NCBI GenBank assembly: GCA_021464415.1
Contig: CM038471.1
Location: 73,572,851 to 73,636,850 of the forward strand
Direction: 5' to 3'
DNA: 64,000 nucleotides
Source: Lonicera japonica
Lineage: Eukaryota; Streptophyta; Magnoliopsida; Dipsacales; Caprifoliaceae
Shown: one piece after another, positions 46,680 to 62,021 of the stretch
Layout: each line of letters starts with the position of its first letter
How positions within the stretch are numbered: position 1 is the stretch's first letter
Position numbers and translations under genes: made by a program
Notes under the pieces: generated by a model
The model's database searches: none
Seen by the model: only the letters and a program-made list of their open reading frames with translations
What the model was told of the DNA's origin: nothing

Positions 46680-47660
46680 AGGGTGTCGAACTGTTATTAT
46701 GATCCGATATAATTAAATTTGCAGTATATCAACGATATTTTACCAAAATTACATCGAGTCGCCGATATTTAACCAATATTTCACTTTGTATTGCAAAAAA
46801 AAAAAAGTTGACTAAAGTGACATAATTGAATAAAGTGACTAATATTACAAAAATAACCAAAAGTTGCTGTATTTTAGACTTTCGAGTGTAAATTGGCAAC
46901 TATTGAAAAAAAAATGTTGACTTATTCAATTATTCCAAAGTAATTTATTAATCTTTGCTTAATTAAGTTAATTTAACATAGACATAACATATCCGATGGA
47001 GGAATATGTAGTTATGATTTTGGCACTGGTTATGGAAGTTTTGCACAAGATTATGCTAGTAGTGGAGGACCAAATAATAGTATTGCTGCTCATGGTGGTT
47101 ATTATGGAAGTGATTGTAGAACGTATCATGATGGATCTTCAAGTAGCAGCGATTATCAAAGATTTGGGCACTATCATCACCATGAACAACCAAAATTTCT
47201 TGATTATGAGTCATCCAGCCATTTCTCTTATCTTTACCCCCACAAGTGCCAATTCCCAACCTCATTTATATTATAATTCATCATCGCTGGAGTCCTTGAA
47301 TAATGATGATAACTATAATACATATCATTATTTTAGGCCTAATTGAATTTATATTTAAGATATTTGTAATTTATAAGATTGTATTGTTATATATTTACTG
47401 AATTATGATGTAATATTACATTACCAAGTGCGACAGATGATGGTATTTCGATGTAGAATATATAATTTGTATTAAATAATATTATTATGCTTATCTAATT
47501 GATCAATCTTGTTAATCTCATACTTTAGAATTTTTCAATTATTTTTTTTGTGATTTTTTGAGCATTTTAAATAATGAATCGGTTTGTATCGCCGAAACCG
47601 ATATTTAAGTTAAAAATTAAGTGATTGAGTTGGCCTCCGAAAACCGTGACTTTGAACCAT
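46680..47660 (+). pseudogene. Gly/Tyr-rich gene fragment, copy 2 of tandem pair
   Basis: Reads CSYDFGTGYGSFAQDYASSG, then GGYYGSD and SSSSSDYQRFGHYHHHEQ. A small frame change near 47235 follows, and then TSANSQPHLYYNSSSLESLN ending at a stop near 47345. It is better preserved than copy 1, which is about 1.07-1.16 kb upstream. No start codon region or other domain is present. Confidence 0.6.
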
Positions 47661-48269
47661 GATTCATATTAACTTGGGTGCAGCGTGTGTGGCCGAAAAG
47701 ACTGATCTTTGAGGCTTCCAGCCAAACATATTAGAGGTTAGCGAGTTGATACCTCACAAAAGTGGTAGTCTTAATTTAAATGTTCGGCATGTTTTGGGAC
47801 GGGTTTGTCTAGCTAGAATTTACACGATTGATTTAGATATGAAGGGCTAAAAAATAGAGTAGTTCCACATCAAAAAGAAAATAAAATACTAATAATTTGG
47901 GTTACCCCCAATAGTTATATTTATGGTAAATTTTTTTACCATAATTACCATACCATTACTAAGTTATATCAAAATTTAGTAATAGTATAGTATAATTCGG
48001 TAAATATACCGTATCGAAATATTATAATAAAATAATGGTAATAAAAATTAATATCGACAATATACCGTAAGGTATCAAAATTTTAGTAACGCCACTAGAA
48101 TACCAAATGTACCATTACTAGATTACCAATAGTAGATGAATGGTATAGACTCCCTCTTTAGACTTTTTACTCTATAGGTTTCAAAAAGAAAACCTAGATG
48201 ACTAAACACAAGACATGACGGTGCCTATCTCTTTCTTTCTTCTTCCCCCACCATTTCTATCCCTTTCTT

Positions 48270-48316
<47 letters not shown>

Positions 48317-50330
48317 ATATACATATCGATCTATCTATCTAATTTTTCATGTATTTATCCATTTTATAGAGCTTCTCTTTGCAACACTCTCTCATGATTT
48401 TATTGCTATTGATTGCTACGCTTCGCTACTAATTGTTGAACTTCTTATTCACATTTTTAAAATCAAAATTGAAGGCAAACAAGAACAAAGTCAAACATAG
48501 ATTTGCATAAATCAATTTTTTTTGTAGTACAAATCAATTGATTTTAATCTCAAAATTTCATATAATATATGTTTAGTATTCATTTTGAATGGTTTTCAAT
48601 ATTTTAACTACTTGTTTCCATTAATTTTGTTACCCAATTCCCAAAAATATTCCTATGTTATGGTGTACCAACATATGAAGTATCTAGGCCAATGCCAAAT
48701 TTATAAACATAACATAGGCAAATTCACAGTGCTAAGAAGTAAATGGATAAATTTAACTCTCTGATAATGAATTCACAAGCTTTCCTATATTTTACTTAAA
48801 TGGATTGGGCTTGTGAGAAGACTAGACGAGTCATACGGCTAAATAATGCTTATATTAACCCACACTTTTTCAAGTTGGGAAGGCTAAACCTTGCTCTTTT
48901 GAATTTATTTTTATTTTCCATTCAACCATTAAACATACTGACACTTATTTAGAAACTATTAGCGTATCTCAATATTGTTAATTTTAGGCTAGAGCCGCAC
49001 AATTTTACTTTTTATCTAATATAATAAATCGTTTTACAGCTCACATAGTTTTACTTTCATCATATATAGCACATTAGTTTATAATAACTTAATATTAGGG
49101 TCTTTACATCCACGCCCTTAGGGCTACCCCAGTAAAATATTGTCTAATTTAGGTCAAACCCCACACGGTTTTGTTTCTATACTTATATGTCGGTTCAATC
49201 TAGTTAGACATTATCCGATTTGGGCTAAAACTTGCATAGTCTGACTGACTTTTATACCAAAAAGACATTTCACCAAGAAGGATTGATGACCATTACACAT
49301 AATGTCACATCTTGATTCAACAAATTAAAGATATTATATGCTTTGAGCTTAAGCTCACACATTCTAACCTACTTTTGTTGCATACTATTTTTTTTTTAAA
49401 ATAAAATAAAAATTAAGGAAGGTATAAGTCTCTTCTTTAATCCTACAAATAAAAAAAAAACCTTCCACTACCATGAGCCGAACCCTTGACCTCAAGGTAA
49501 AGGCGGGGGTTGCAGCACACTATAGTTTTTATGCCTCACATCACTTGGACAAGGGTATCTAATATGATAAGGTCCAAGTCTCTTGACTTTTCACTGTACT
49601 ACAATAATAACAAAAATTCCCAAATAAGATTCGAATTGATGACTTCTCATGAATTCTAGTGGGTACCTTACTAACCCACTTGCTCAAAGGCTTAGTGACT
49701 ACATACATATATGTAACACATTACTTCAATCCCTCTTTCAAGTGATATGGGACAAATTCATGCTTTGTGTTGCTTGTATGCATCTACTATCACTTTGGTC
49801 GTGAACATTATGTTCATTACATACACTCAATTTTTCATAGGGAAAAACATGAAGTCTAAAAAAATAAATTCAAAGCAGCAAATTAACCATATAGTGCATC
49901 TGTAAACAAAAGGATATTGTGTAATATAATATCCGCTCCATATTCCTCCATTTCAAAAGCAAATATTTGTTGTAATGGTTGTAATGATGATGTGGCGTAA
50001 TAGATTTAATATTGCATGTAAAGGCTAGATTATTTCGAACACCAATTAATATATATATATATATATATATATTTGTGTGTCTGCATAAATAATACACAAA
50101 TACAGTTGATGTTTAATTTTATTTTTTTTAAAAAAACCAGAATTTCAAAAAATCGAATTTTGTTAAAATAGATACTGGGCCAACTCATTTCAAGATTTGG
50201 ACCAATTGAAACATAGCCAATTGGGCCAAGTGGTAGTTGGGATTAGCGAATGAGTAAATATTGCACCAAGAGCAAGAATAAAACCTAGCTCGCCCCAATG
50301 TTTTGTAGTGAGGCCTTAGCTAACGGCTAA
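47661..50330. other. intergenic repeats and microsatellites
   Basis: A compound CT/AT/GT microsatellite lies at 48266-48325 and an AT run at 50049-50072. Reverse-oriented tRNA-like stretches near 49470-49520 and 49630-49700 could be old SINE remnants. No gene is supported. Confidence 0.4.
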
Positions 50331-50721
50331 GCCCCTGTTTGGTAGCTCTCTTTTTATTTTTTTTTCTACAAATTTTAAAAACTCAACTCACAAACATCTC
50401 TACTTTTACACTTCCCAAAAAAACTTTAACTTTACTTTCTCTCTCTAAAAAAACTTTTAAAACGCCATAACTTTAAATCCAAAAATTCAAAAATAATAAA
50501 AAATATATATTTGAAACCTACTCATCGAGATCTATAAAATAAGATCCATTGTGACTATTTTTTGAAATTTTTTATGCATTTTTTTCTTTGTTTGAAAAAA
50601 AATCAAACAAAACCAAATTCACTTTTCAAAAAACCAACTTTAACTCAAAACATTCAACCAAACACCACATTTTTAAAAACTTATCTAGAAAAAAAAAAAA
50701 AGAGAGCTACCAAACAAGCCC
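50331..50721. mobile_element. Tourist-like MITE, TSD TAA
   Basis: Ends read inward GCCCCTGTTTGGTAGCTCTC and GGGCTTGTTTGGTAGCTCTC, flanked by TAA (50328-50330 and 50722-50724). 391 bp, non-coding. Confidence 0.85.
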
Positions 50722-50769
50722 TAAGGGATTAAAAAGACGAGGCCTAAATTTCTGTTGCAATACATTTAT

Positions 50770-51392
50770 GGCTCGTTTGGTTCAAGATTTAAACCATTCC
50801 AGGAATGCTACATTTCATTCCGAAACAATTCCCGCGTTTGGTTCAAGTTTTAAATTCGGAATAAATGATTCAAAGAACAAACCTTTCCCCCAAAGTTCTC
50901 CCATTTAAATCATAAGGAATAAACCATTACCAATGAGCATATTTTTTAATTTTTTCATGTTAGGACTAAAATAACGCTCTTCCTTATGAATAAATAATTC
51001 TTTTTCCATTAGTGTATAAAAATATTGTTTGGAACTTTTTTTTTAATTACGCTGCTACACAAAAATGAAAAAAAAATTTATTTGAAACTTTTTTCTTTTC
51101 TTTTTTCCTGTTGTAATTTTTTTAATTAAAAATAATTGTAATTTTTGTAGGATAGTTATTAGCTAGGCATGTGTAATTTTTGTAATTTATTATAGTAATT
51201 GTCTCTTTTGAAAAATTAGTAGGTGATGTTTTCTCATCTTTTAAAAAGAAGGGTATTTTTGTAATTGATACTTTATTCCACTCCTATTCCTGGTTGAACC
51301 AAACATCGGCATGGCATCCTTAATGCCAGGAAAATAACTTTCTAGGAATCAAGTATTCCCATTCCATTCCCAAAACTCGAACCAAACGAGCC
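50770..51392. mobile_element. MITE with GGCTCGTTTGGTTC ends
   Basis: The left end GGCTCGTTTGGTTCAAG matches the inverted right end GGCTCGTTTGGTTCGAG, with further pairing around CATTCC. 623 bp, non-coding. TSD not resolved. Confidence 0.75.
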
Positions 51393-52742
51393 CTTTAGGC
51401 TCACCAATGAATTAGATATGGAGAGCATCATGTCGTATTCAAATCCAATTCGAAAGACAAAATAGCTAACCCAAACCAATGGATATACAAAATGCTAATC
51501 AGTCACCGAATTTCTTACCAACTAGATATCAATCCGTTTACCCGATTATATCCGAAAATTGAAAATTATTAGCTACAACATGAGTTTAATTAAAATTTTA
51601 TTGCTACACCAATTATTATATTTATAAATGTGTAAGAAAACAGATACATATATATATATATATATATATATTTATAAGTGTATGAATATGTATATATATC
51701 ATATCGGATCGCAAACGAATCGGATTGGTATGTATCCATATCTAAATAATTAGATCAAATTCGAATAGATATCCGATCCATTAGTAAGCCTAAATATAAT
51801 TATTACGTAAAGGTCCAAATTGCAAAGTATAAAAAGATGAGAATATATATGTTAAAAGCAAATAAGCAAATTTTTTTTTTCGAAGGTATGCAAATAAGGG
51901 ATTATGACTTCTAGCTGGCCTTTGTCTTAATTGATAAGGGCCTTGATCCAATCTAGTTGGATCAAGTTAAATGATTTCCATCTTGGGCAGCTTAAGATTG
52001 GACTGTACCATATTTTTATTATCCATCAATAATCTACATTTTATTAGTTTGTTTGAAAAATATCTTATAAATTTTGAATAAATAGTGCATGTCCTTTTAG
52101 TACGAATTTAAAAAATAAATGAAAAAACATATTTGCACTAAAATATATAACATTAATTGTTTACAAATTTAGTACAAAAATATATTTACACTAATAATCA
52201 TTAATTGCTTGTGGATTGAGTGCCCCGAGTTTCAGCAGTGGTCGTAACATCTCTAGTAAATATCTTCTCTTTTTTTTTTGAAAAAAAATAAAAATGGAAG
52301 TAGGGTATTTTATGTAAAGAAAATGAAATGTCTTTATTTTGAAACAGAAAAGTAAAATGTCATTCTTTTAAATATACGAAGGAAGTCCTTTTAATTCATT
52401 GCCTCTATACAAAATATTAATAACTCAATGGTTAAAAATATTATTAATAACCTTAAGGTCGAGTTTGAATCCCAGCTGTGTGTTTATTCAAAACAATAAA
52501 AATAGGGCCACTATAGGAGTGAAAAAAATGTTATGGAGGAGTGGGTATCTATTCATATATTATGGATTTACAATATTACCCACTAAATTTTATAAGTTGC
52601 ATGGGCATTAATAGAAATTAAAAAAATAGTGTCAACGTTTACACATACTTATATTTAATTTAATAGAGATAAGATCAAACCAAACAAATCAAGCCTAGTG
52701 CAAATATACAAAAATGCCCCTCCACTTAAGCTATATATATAT
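51393..52742. other. intergenic AT-rich sequence
   Basis: AT microsatellite near 51652-51671. A weak tRNA-like A/B box pair lies near 52410-52480 (CTCAATGGTTAAAA, GAGTTTGAATCCC), suggesting an old SINE. No gene. Confidence 0.4.
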
Positions 52743-54040
52743 ACTAGGGTTTACCCGTGCCGTCCGGCACGATAAAAAGAATAAAACATATTAATTAGAT
52801 AAAATATAATTACGTGAAAAATGCGAGAATTAAATATGTGTATGATTGTATATTTTTTAGGAATGAAAACAGATAATTAAGGTATCGCAAAAAGGAAACA
52901 TGTCTAACTAAAAATATAACCGTCCTCACTCGAGACGTGTCTTACTTGTCCAATTAGACCTGAAATCGCATCGACCGTTTTATAATGTAATGATGTTATG
53001 AGTGTATTTAAAAAAAAATATATTATATTCGAGGCAGATCGAATTATAATATAAAAAATTATCGCCCTAAAATTGCTTCGATCCTTTTATATTGCAATGG
53101 TGTTATTAGTATATTTAAAAGAAAAAATATTATATTTGAGGTAAGTTGGGCACTAATATAAAAAAAATTCACCCCATATTCGAGGTAAGTTGGACACTTA
53201 TTTTTAATTTTATTTTAGTATCTTTTATTCATTGTGTAATATTTTCAATAACTAATGAATTTGTAAATTTAAAGTTATAGCATTTGAAAGTTTTTTTTTA
53301 AAATTTGATGAGAGAGAAATGTATATTTGTAATGTCTTCAATACTATTATATTTGTAATGTTTTATAAGTTTTATATGCTATTATATTTGTAACTAGGGT
53401 ATACCCGTACCGTCCGGTACGATAAAAAGAATAAAACATATTAATTAGATAAAATATAATTACGTGAAAAATGCGAGAATTAAATATGTGTATGATTGTA
53501 TATTTTTTAGGAATGAAAACAGATAATTAAGGTATCGCAAAAAGGAAACATGTCTAACTAAAAATATAACCGTCCTCACTCGAGACGTGTCTTACTTGTC
53601 CAATTAGACCTAAAATCGCATCGACCGTTTTATAATGTAATGATGTTATGAGTGTATTTAAAAGAGAAAAAAAATATTATATTCGAGGCAGATCGAATTA
53701 TAATATAAAAAATTATCGCCCTAAAATTGCTTCGATCCTTTTATATTGCAATGGTGTTATTAGTATATTTAAAAGAAAAAATATTATATTTGAGGTAAGT
53801 TAGGCACTAATATAAAAAAAATTCACCCCATATTCGAAGTAAGTTGGACATTTATTTTTAATTTTATTTTAGTATCTTTTATTCATTGTGTAATATTTTC
53901 AATAACTAATGAATTTGTAAATTTAAAGTTATAGCATTTGAAAGTTTTTTTTAAAATTTGATGAGAGAGAAATGTATATTTGTAATGTCTTCAATACTAT
54001 TATATTTGTAATGTTTTATAAGTTTTATATGCTATTATAT
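52743..54040 (+). repeat. 650-bp tandem duplication of a dispersed repeat
   Basis: Unit A (52743-53392) begins ACTAGGGTTTACCCGTGCCG and unit B (53393-about 54040) begins ACTAGGGTATACCCGTACCG. They then agree almost base for base for about 640 bases. Unit B continues without a break into unique sequence to about 54425, which ends CTTGTTTTATAATATAGATA. The start and end words look like those of widespread plant non-autonomous elements, possibly Helitron-like, but I cannot confirm termini. Confidence 0.85.
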
Positions 54041-54707
54041 TTTTAATGTTTTATAACTTTTTCTTTAATTTTTTTATACATAATTTAATAATCACAATGG
54101 ATCTTGTTTTGTAGATATTGATGAACATATTTCAAATATATAAATTTTATTAAAGTTGAATTTGTAAATTTAAAGTTATGACATTTAAAAGTTTTTTAAA
54201 AATTAGATGAGAGAGAAATGTTGTAGAAAAGTAGAGAGATGTAAGAGTTATATTTGTGTATATATTTAGTGTGTGAGTAAATGTTAAGTTGATTTGACAT
54301 CTTGTCGTGAGATATAAAAATGATCTAATGGTCTAAAAGTGTTAACACCATTACAAATTAATATGAGACGTTGTATTGATTTATTATTTTATTGCAAAAA
54401 ATCCTTGTTTTATAATATAGATATATCACTATATATGCAAGTGAACTTCTGAAAAATAAAAGGAAATAATAGAATCTGTTTGTTAGTTAAACATGCATAT
54501 ATATATATATATATATGGTTTATGAAAATAACCTCAATTCTCGCCATTCACTTGTGCTAAATTTTGAAACATTCAATTCCTTTAGCTCAAGCCCTGCACA
54601 TACACCCCCCCACCAAAATCCAAACCCTAGTTTTAGACTATAATCTCACCTATTTAATTAATTATTATTAGCTCTTTTTTCAAACACACATAGCCAAAAT
54701 TAATTAA

Positions 54708-54881
54708 ATGGAGAAGTATTTGAGGAAGAATTTCGATGTAGAGCCGAAGAATCCATCCGAGGAGGCTTTGAGAAGATGGAGATCTGCCGTTTGGTTGGTG
54801 AAGAATCCTCACCGTCGGTTTCGTATGGTTGCAGATCTTGCTAAAAGAGCTGAAGCTGATCGCAAGCGTAAAAAAATTCAG
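54708..54881 (+). CDS. exon 1 of an autoinhibited Ca2+-ATPase (ACA4/11-like)
   Basis: 58 codons beginning MEKYLRKNFDVEPKNPSEEA and continuing RRWRSAVWLVKNPHRRFRM, VADLAKRAEADRKRKKIQ, then a GT donor (CAG|GTTCTC). This is the cytosolic N-terminus of plant P2B Ca2+ pumps. It includes the calmodulin-binding, autoinhibitory stretch (conserved Trp in RRWR, basic RRFR) and ends where the family's first intron normally falls. No second exon (expected to start EKIRVA) was found in the remaining 9 kb on this strand. Either intron 1 is very long and filled with transposons and the gene continues beyond the window, or this is an orphan exon. Read through, it would give an 80-residue product ending at 54950. 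The exon is free of stops. Confidence 0.8.
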
Positions 54882-54950
54882 GTTCTCTCTCTCTTGAATC
54901 AAACTATATATTCATTTTCATATGTGTGTGTGCGCACAGCGCACTTATAA

Positions 54951-56518
54951 TTAAACATGTTTTTTCAGTTATTAATATGATAGAATAATATGCATTGTTT
55001 TGTTCTTGAGTTGATCTAGATGAATCGGTTCTCGTTTGGGTTACTTTTATTTTGGTTAATTTTTATCTTCCTTGGTTATGTTTGCACTAGTTTTCTGGAA
55101 ATAGGCCATGTGCAACTAAAATCAATTAAATGATTTGAAAGAAAATAAAAAAAACTAATGCCAGGTACGCTAGTTACGAAATGCTCAATTTACTTCTTAA
55201 CTTTCTTTGGAAAAAGAAGTTGCAAGGGTAGGGAAGAAAAAATTAAAAATTGCGACACTAGCATTAAGGAAGTCGAATATCTAATTAGAAAGTCTTAAGT
55301 GATCAATTTGTCAAGTACGTACGTAAAAGAGAGAATCTTGAAAAGCTAGTGTGGAAGCGGTACGTACGTAGCATTGAAAATATTAAGATTGAGAATCCTA
55401 ACAGTGTGTGATTAATACCGTTTCAAGTGCAAGAACCACTGAGCATGTTGTGCACCACTTTGTAAAAAAGGAAATTGAAAAAATGGAGCACTAAGTTTAT
55501 GATTTATACGAGAATAAACATTACATAATGAATATACCAGTTTGAATCATAATCGAAAGAGTGACAAAACAATTGAGAAAAACAAAGGAAAGAAAGTTAA
55601 AATATTACTTTTGGGTTGCGATAACCAAAATTAACATACAGAATACTAGGTTGGCAAGTAGAATCAGCGTCGGAAAATCATAAAACAAAAATTAAACTGT
55701 TTTTCTTTTAATTAACTTTGTGTGTATTTTTTGTATGTTTAACGTTAACTTTGTGGTGAATATATATTGAATCAAAGGAGTTTCATTTTTGTAATCAAAG
55801 ACTAGTTGTGATGGTGAAAGGACAGAACAAAGAAATGTCTTTGTTGTGAAAATTACACGAGAGTTGAATCACTAAAAAGTCTATAATGAGCCCCATGGTA
55901 TACAACGCGTACGTTGAAACTTTTATAGTACGATAACAACGGCTGTTTGTTTCGCATTCCAAACTTTTATACTACGTTGAATTTTTTTCCTTTTCCAGGT
56001 CCCTTCACATTTGTGTAACACATGGTATCCTTAAGTGTACCTTTACATATGTGTAACACATGATATCCTTAATTGGTATATTAGAGTCAGTGATCATGTA
56101 TTATTTTAATTCATTATATGACTTTATTCTCTTGCATGTGTGATAATATTCACTTTTCGAATTTTAATATTAACTATAGTATGTATACGCTACGTACATC
56201 AAATATCTTCTATGTCACTATAGACGCGCTTTCTTATTATCTCATCTATACGTATATAGGTTGGCTCTAGCTCTAAACTAAATATAACTGCTATTAGATG
56301 TAAATATTTAAACTTTTTACATCAATATAATATCTTAATAAAAACATAATTATTTTGATAATATAAATATACAAGTTATGTATTAAAATTATGGTGCACT
56401 ATATTTTATTTTGACCAGACAAATAAGTTATGTATTAAAACTCTGGTACACTCAATGGTGTACGCATTTAATATATATGTAATAGTAGAGTAGCACATTG
56501 AGATCTTTTTCTTGGCCC
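54951..56518. other. sequence downstream of the ACA exon
   Basis: AT-rich with no ACA exon, no other gene and no clear element. A repeated CTTTACATATGTGTAACACATG-type pair near 56000-56075 is a short local duplication. Confidence 0.5.
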
Positions 56519-56538
56519 GGGGGGGGGGGGGGGGGGGT
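56519..56538 (+). repeat. G20 homopolymer
   Basis: Twenty consecutive G preceded by CCC, isolated in AT-rich DNA. It may partly reflect assembly or sequencing uncertainty. A shorter G run occurs near 35317-35329. Confidence 0.9.
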
Positions 56539-56590
56539 TGGTACTAGCTAGGGTAAAAGTTTAAAATTGCTAGAATATTTTCAAATATTA

Positions 56591-56882
56591 GGCTCCGTTT
56601 GATAGAAATATGAAAAATAACTAATTTGACTGAGAATATGTAAAATAAGTTGAGGGATACAGTGATATTAAGAGACCTTTTGGTTTCTTCCATGGAATTT
56701 TTTCGTTGGGTGGTGGCGAAGATTTTTTTTTCCACAAAACATAAAAAATGATGAAAGATACATGTTCACAAAAATGAGTATGAGATGAAAATATCGCACC
56801 ACATGCCTTAACTTATTTTCTATCTTTTTACCCAAGTTAGTTGTTTTTCTTTTTATTTTTCATGTTACTATCAAATAAAGGC
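56591..56882. mobile_element. Tourist-like MITE, TSD TTA
   Basis: Ends read inward GGCTCCGTTTGATAGAAATA and GCCTTTATTTGATAGTAACA, each followed by ATGAAAAATA, and are flanked by TTA (56588-56590 and 56883-56885). 292 bp. Confidence 0.75.
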
Positions 56883-57835
56883 TTATAAACGTAATGGCGA
56901 AAATGCTGTAGATAAATACTTTATATATCTAATTAACACACTAAAATATCAAAAGGGTACACCTATTATCAAGTTAATTATCTTTTTGTTATGGTATGTT
57001 ATTGCTTTTAGAAGTTGTTTCATATCGTGAGTTTTGATATGTTGATTATGTTCAAGAAAGAGAAGTATACTCTTTATCAGAGGCATCCTAAATTAAAATA
57101 ATAAGTGGATTCTTAATTTGAGACGGATGGAGTATTTGTTTGGGAAAATGCATTTCTTACTTACAATTCGTATCGGATGCATTACATGGTGATGGTGTAT
57201 AAATCCGGTTTGACTCACAAAAACGTTTTATGATATTGTATGGTTTATGTGGACGATCATTAGAATGTTTCAAATATGACTTAGTAAAGTGTGAATGAGA
57301 ATAATGACAACACAAAAATTATAAAGGTGGTTCAACCCTATGATGGGCCACGCTCCACCTTTGTTGAATGAGCTCAGAGCTCAAAGGGACCTTTTATTAG
57401 AATAGTGTTACAAGTCGTAATAAATACATGTACTCAACTATTTAGAATGTTCTATACTTAGAACAAGTGTGGAGGCTGTAAGATAATGAATATTTGGTTT
57501 AATATTCTCTAGAGGCTTACTTACTAGATGTTCTTAAGAAATTTTATCCTCTTTATCATTTTCACTTTATTGTTGTTCAATTAGAATTTGTCATCTCCAT
57601 CAAAGAGTAAATGCTTTGTATATATAAGAGACTTAAATATGTTTAATCCTACAAAACTAGGGCTACTGCACACCTAATCTCCCACCATAGTGGGTAAAAA
57701 CCCATGCTCTTCACTTGAGTGTTGTTTAATCACCACTTTTTCCATCTTACAATAGTGGTTGAAATGCATTTAATGTCAGCGCGATGTTTTGCTGACAGAT
57801 GTATTTCACTATAAGAGTATACTGTTGTAATATCC

Positions 57836-60040
<2,205 letters not shown>

Positions 60041-60447
60041 TTGGTTGTATCTTATAAATGTACAATCTATGTAATATATACTGATAAGAATACGCGGTAA
60101 GAATATTCAATAATGTAGCATTACTAATTTATTTGTATTTGATTGTCAAACATAAACAATTATAAATATAGTAAGTTAAGCTAAATCAAGAAAACTCGAA
60201 TTAATGTAAAAATTGAAATCATTTAATTGTAAGGGATTTATTGACTAAATTCCCACGCTATACTATTTGAATAAACCCCAAAATGTTTTTTTATTATACA
60301 TAACCCCCTATTTTCTAGTGTCGTTATCTTTTCGACCAAAATAATTTTTTGGACGATTTTGCCCCTGCTTCGTTCCCTTTCATCTTCTTCCTCCCTTTTT
60401 TTTTCCTCCTCCTTTTAAAAAGAAAACCATAATTGCTGCTTTAAGTT

Positions 60448-60881
60448 AGGTGATGTTTGATAACACTACTTAAATATGAAAATTTAAAGTTTTCAGATTT
60501 AAATAGTTTTGAAGTTATTTGTTAACACAAAAAAAAAAAAAAAAAAAAAAAACCAAATTTAGTACTAACTTGTTCTTCTTAACTTAAAATTGAAAATTTT
60601 CATTTAAAGTTTTAAGCGGTAAATTTATCACTTAAAACTGAAAATTTAATTTTAAAGAGCGTAAAATATCTATTTTGCCCTTTTACATTTTAGAATCACG
60701 TGATCCAAATAAACTAATAATGGTAAAATTGTTATGCTAAAAAAAATATTTAGTTTTTAGATGTGTTATATTCAAACAAATAATATTTTTTCAGATAAAA
60801 ATTTTAAAACTAAACAAACAATTTTTTTAATTTTAAATTCAGTTTTCAGTTATTAGTTCAATTTTCAAATGCCACCTTTGA
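60448..60881. mobile_element. MITE with AGGTGNYRTTTGA ends
   Basis: Left AGGTGATGTTTGATAAC and inverted right AGGTGGCATTTGAAAATTG are similar, and a 22-base A run lies near 60530. TSD not found. Confidence 0.5.
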
Positions 60882-60914
60882 TCCCTAAATTTTCTCCGTC
60901 CAAATTTACATTAA

Positions 60915-61426
60915 GGCCTTGTTTGATTTGGATATTAAAAAGTGGGATGTGATTATTAATACCACTTTCTTTATAATATCTTATTTGATTCGCACAAATA
61001 TGCTGGGATTACTAATACCGGAATTAACTTAATACCACTCTTTGTTATGTGATATTGTTTATCCGAAATTAAGAAAAATGAATTATGTATTTTCAAAAAT
61101 GCCAATACAACAACTGCTACTACTATATTATTATTATTATTATTACTACTACTATATTATTATTATTATTACTACTACTATATTATTATTATTAAAAAAA
61201 ATTTAATTATCTTTTTTATCATTTTTTTTGTTATTCCAAAATATAATTCCATATAAGAGTTACAAAATAAAACATGATATTAACATTAATATAAGATATT
61301 TCAGTATTAATATTGTATGAATTAAATATAATAATAATATTAAATTAATATCAAAATTAAAAATCTAATATTATTAATATTAATATTATTAATACACTTA
61401 TCCTAATACTTAAATCAAACGAGGCT
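60915..61426. mobile_element. Tourist-like MITE, TSD TAA
   Basis: Ends read inward GGCCTTGTTTGATTTGGATA and AGCCTCGTTTGATTTAAGTA, flanked by TAA (60912-60914 and 61427-61429). An ATT/ACT microsatellite lies inside (61122-61193). 512 bp. Confidence 0.75.
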
Positions 61427-61429
61427 TAA

Positions 61430-62021
61430 ACTACTAATCTAAATTAAAATCAAAGCCTACGATTAAAACATTGAGCTCAAAATCTAAATCATAAATTGAA
61501 AAAAAATCCCTAATTCTCTCTCTAAACAAAACCCAACTGTGCTTGAGGTTCTTGAGATTCAACTTGGTGATTTGGATTTGATTCGTACTTTATTTTGGGG
61601 AGAGATGAATCAATCCATTGTGCAAACCTTCATCACCAACTCGAATCGACTTAGATCTAATTCGTGCTTGACCTTAGCCGCCTTCTTCAAAGTGGACGGA
61701 ACAATGTCGGAGATTCTCCTTCAAAGTGGACAGAAAAAGGCGAACTTACTCCTTAAATTTGAAGCTTTGCACCAGCTTTATCACCTGCTGGTTCGGTCCA
61801 TAGATTTCGGGGTGCTTCGCCGGATTGTAATCTTTCTTTGCAAAGCAAATTCCCTCTTGGAAGAGGTATTTGGAGATCTCTCTGGTGTTCTTCTCTGGAA
61901 TAATAATAATTGCCGCAATAGATAGAAAGAGGAAGACGATGTTGGTGCGGTATAGTATGACATGGTATGGATAGTCATTATTGCTTCAGTTCAAAATCAC
62001 AAACTCAAGTTATTTTTTAGA
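61430..62021 (+). other. unassigned segment with a 128-codon ORF
   Basis: The open stretch 61539-61925 follows a CT-rich leader-like run (61511-61524). It has no recognisable domain. It is more GC-rich than its flanks, so a gene fragment is possible, but I cannot support a gene call. Confidence 0.25.
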
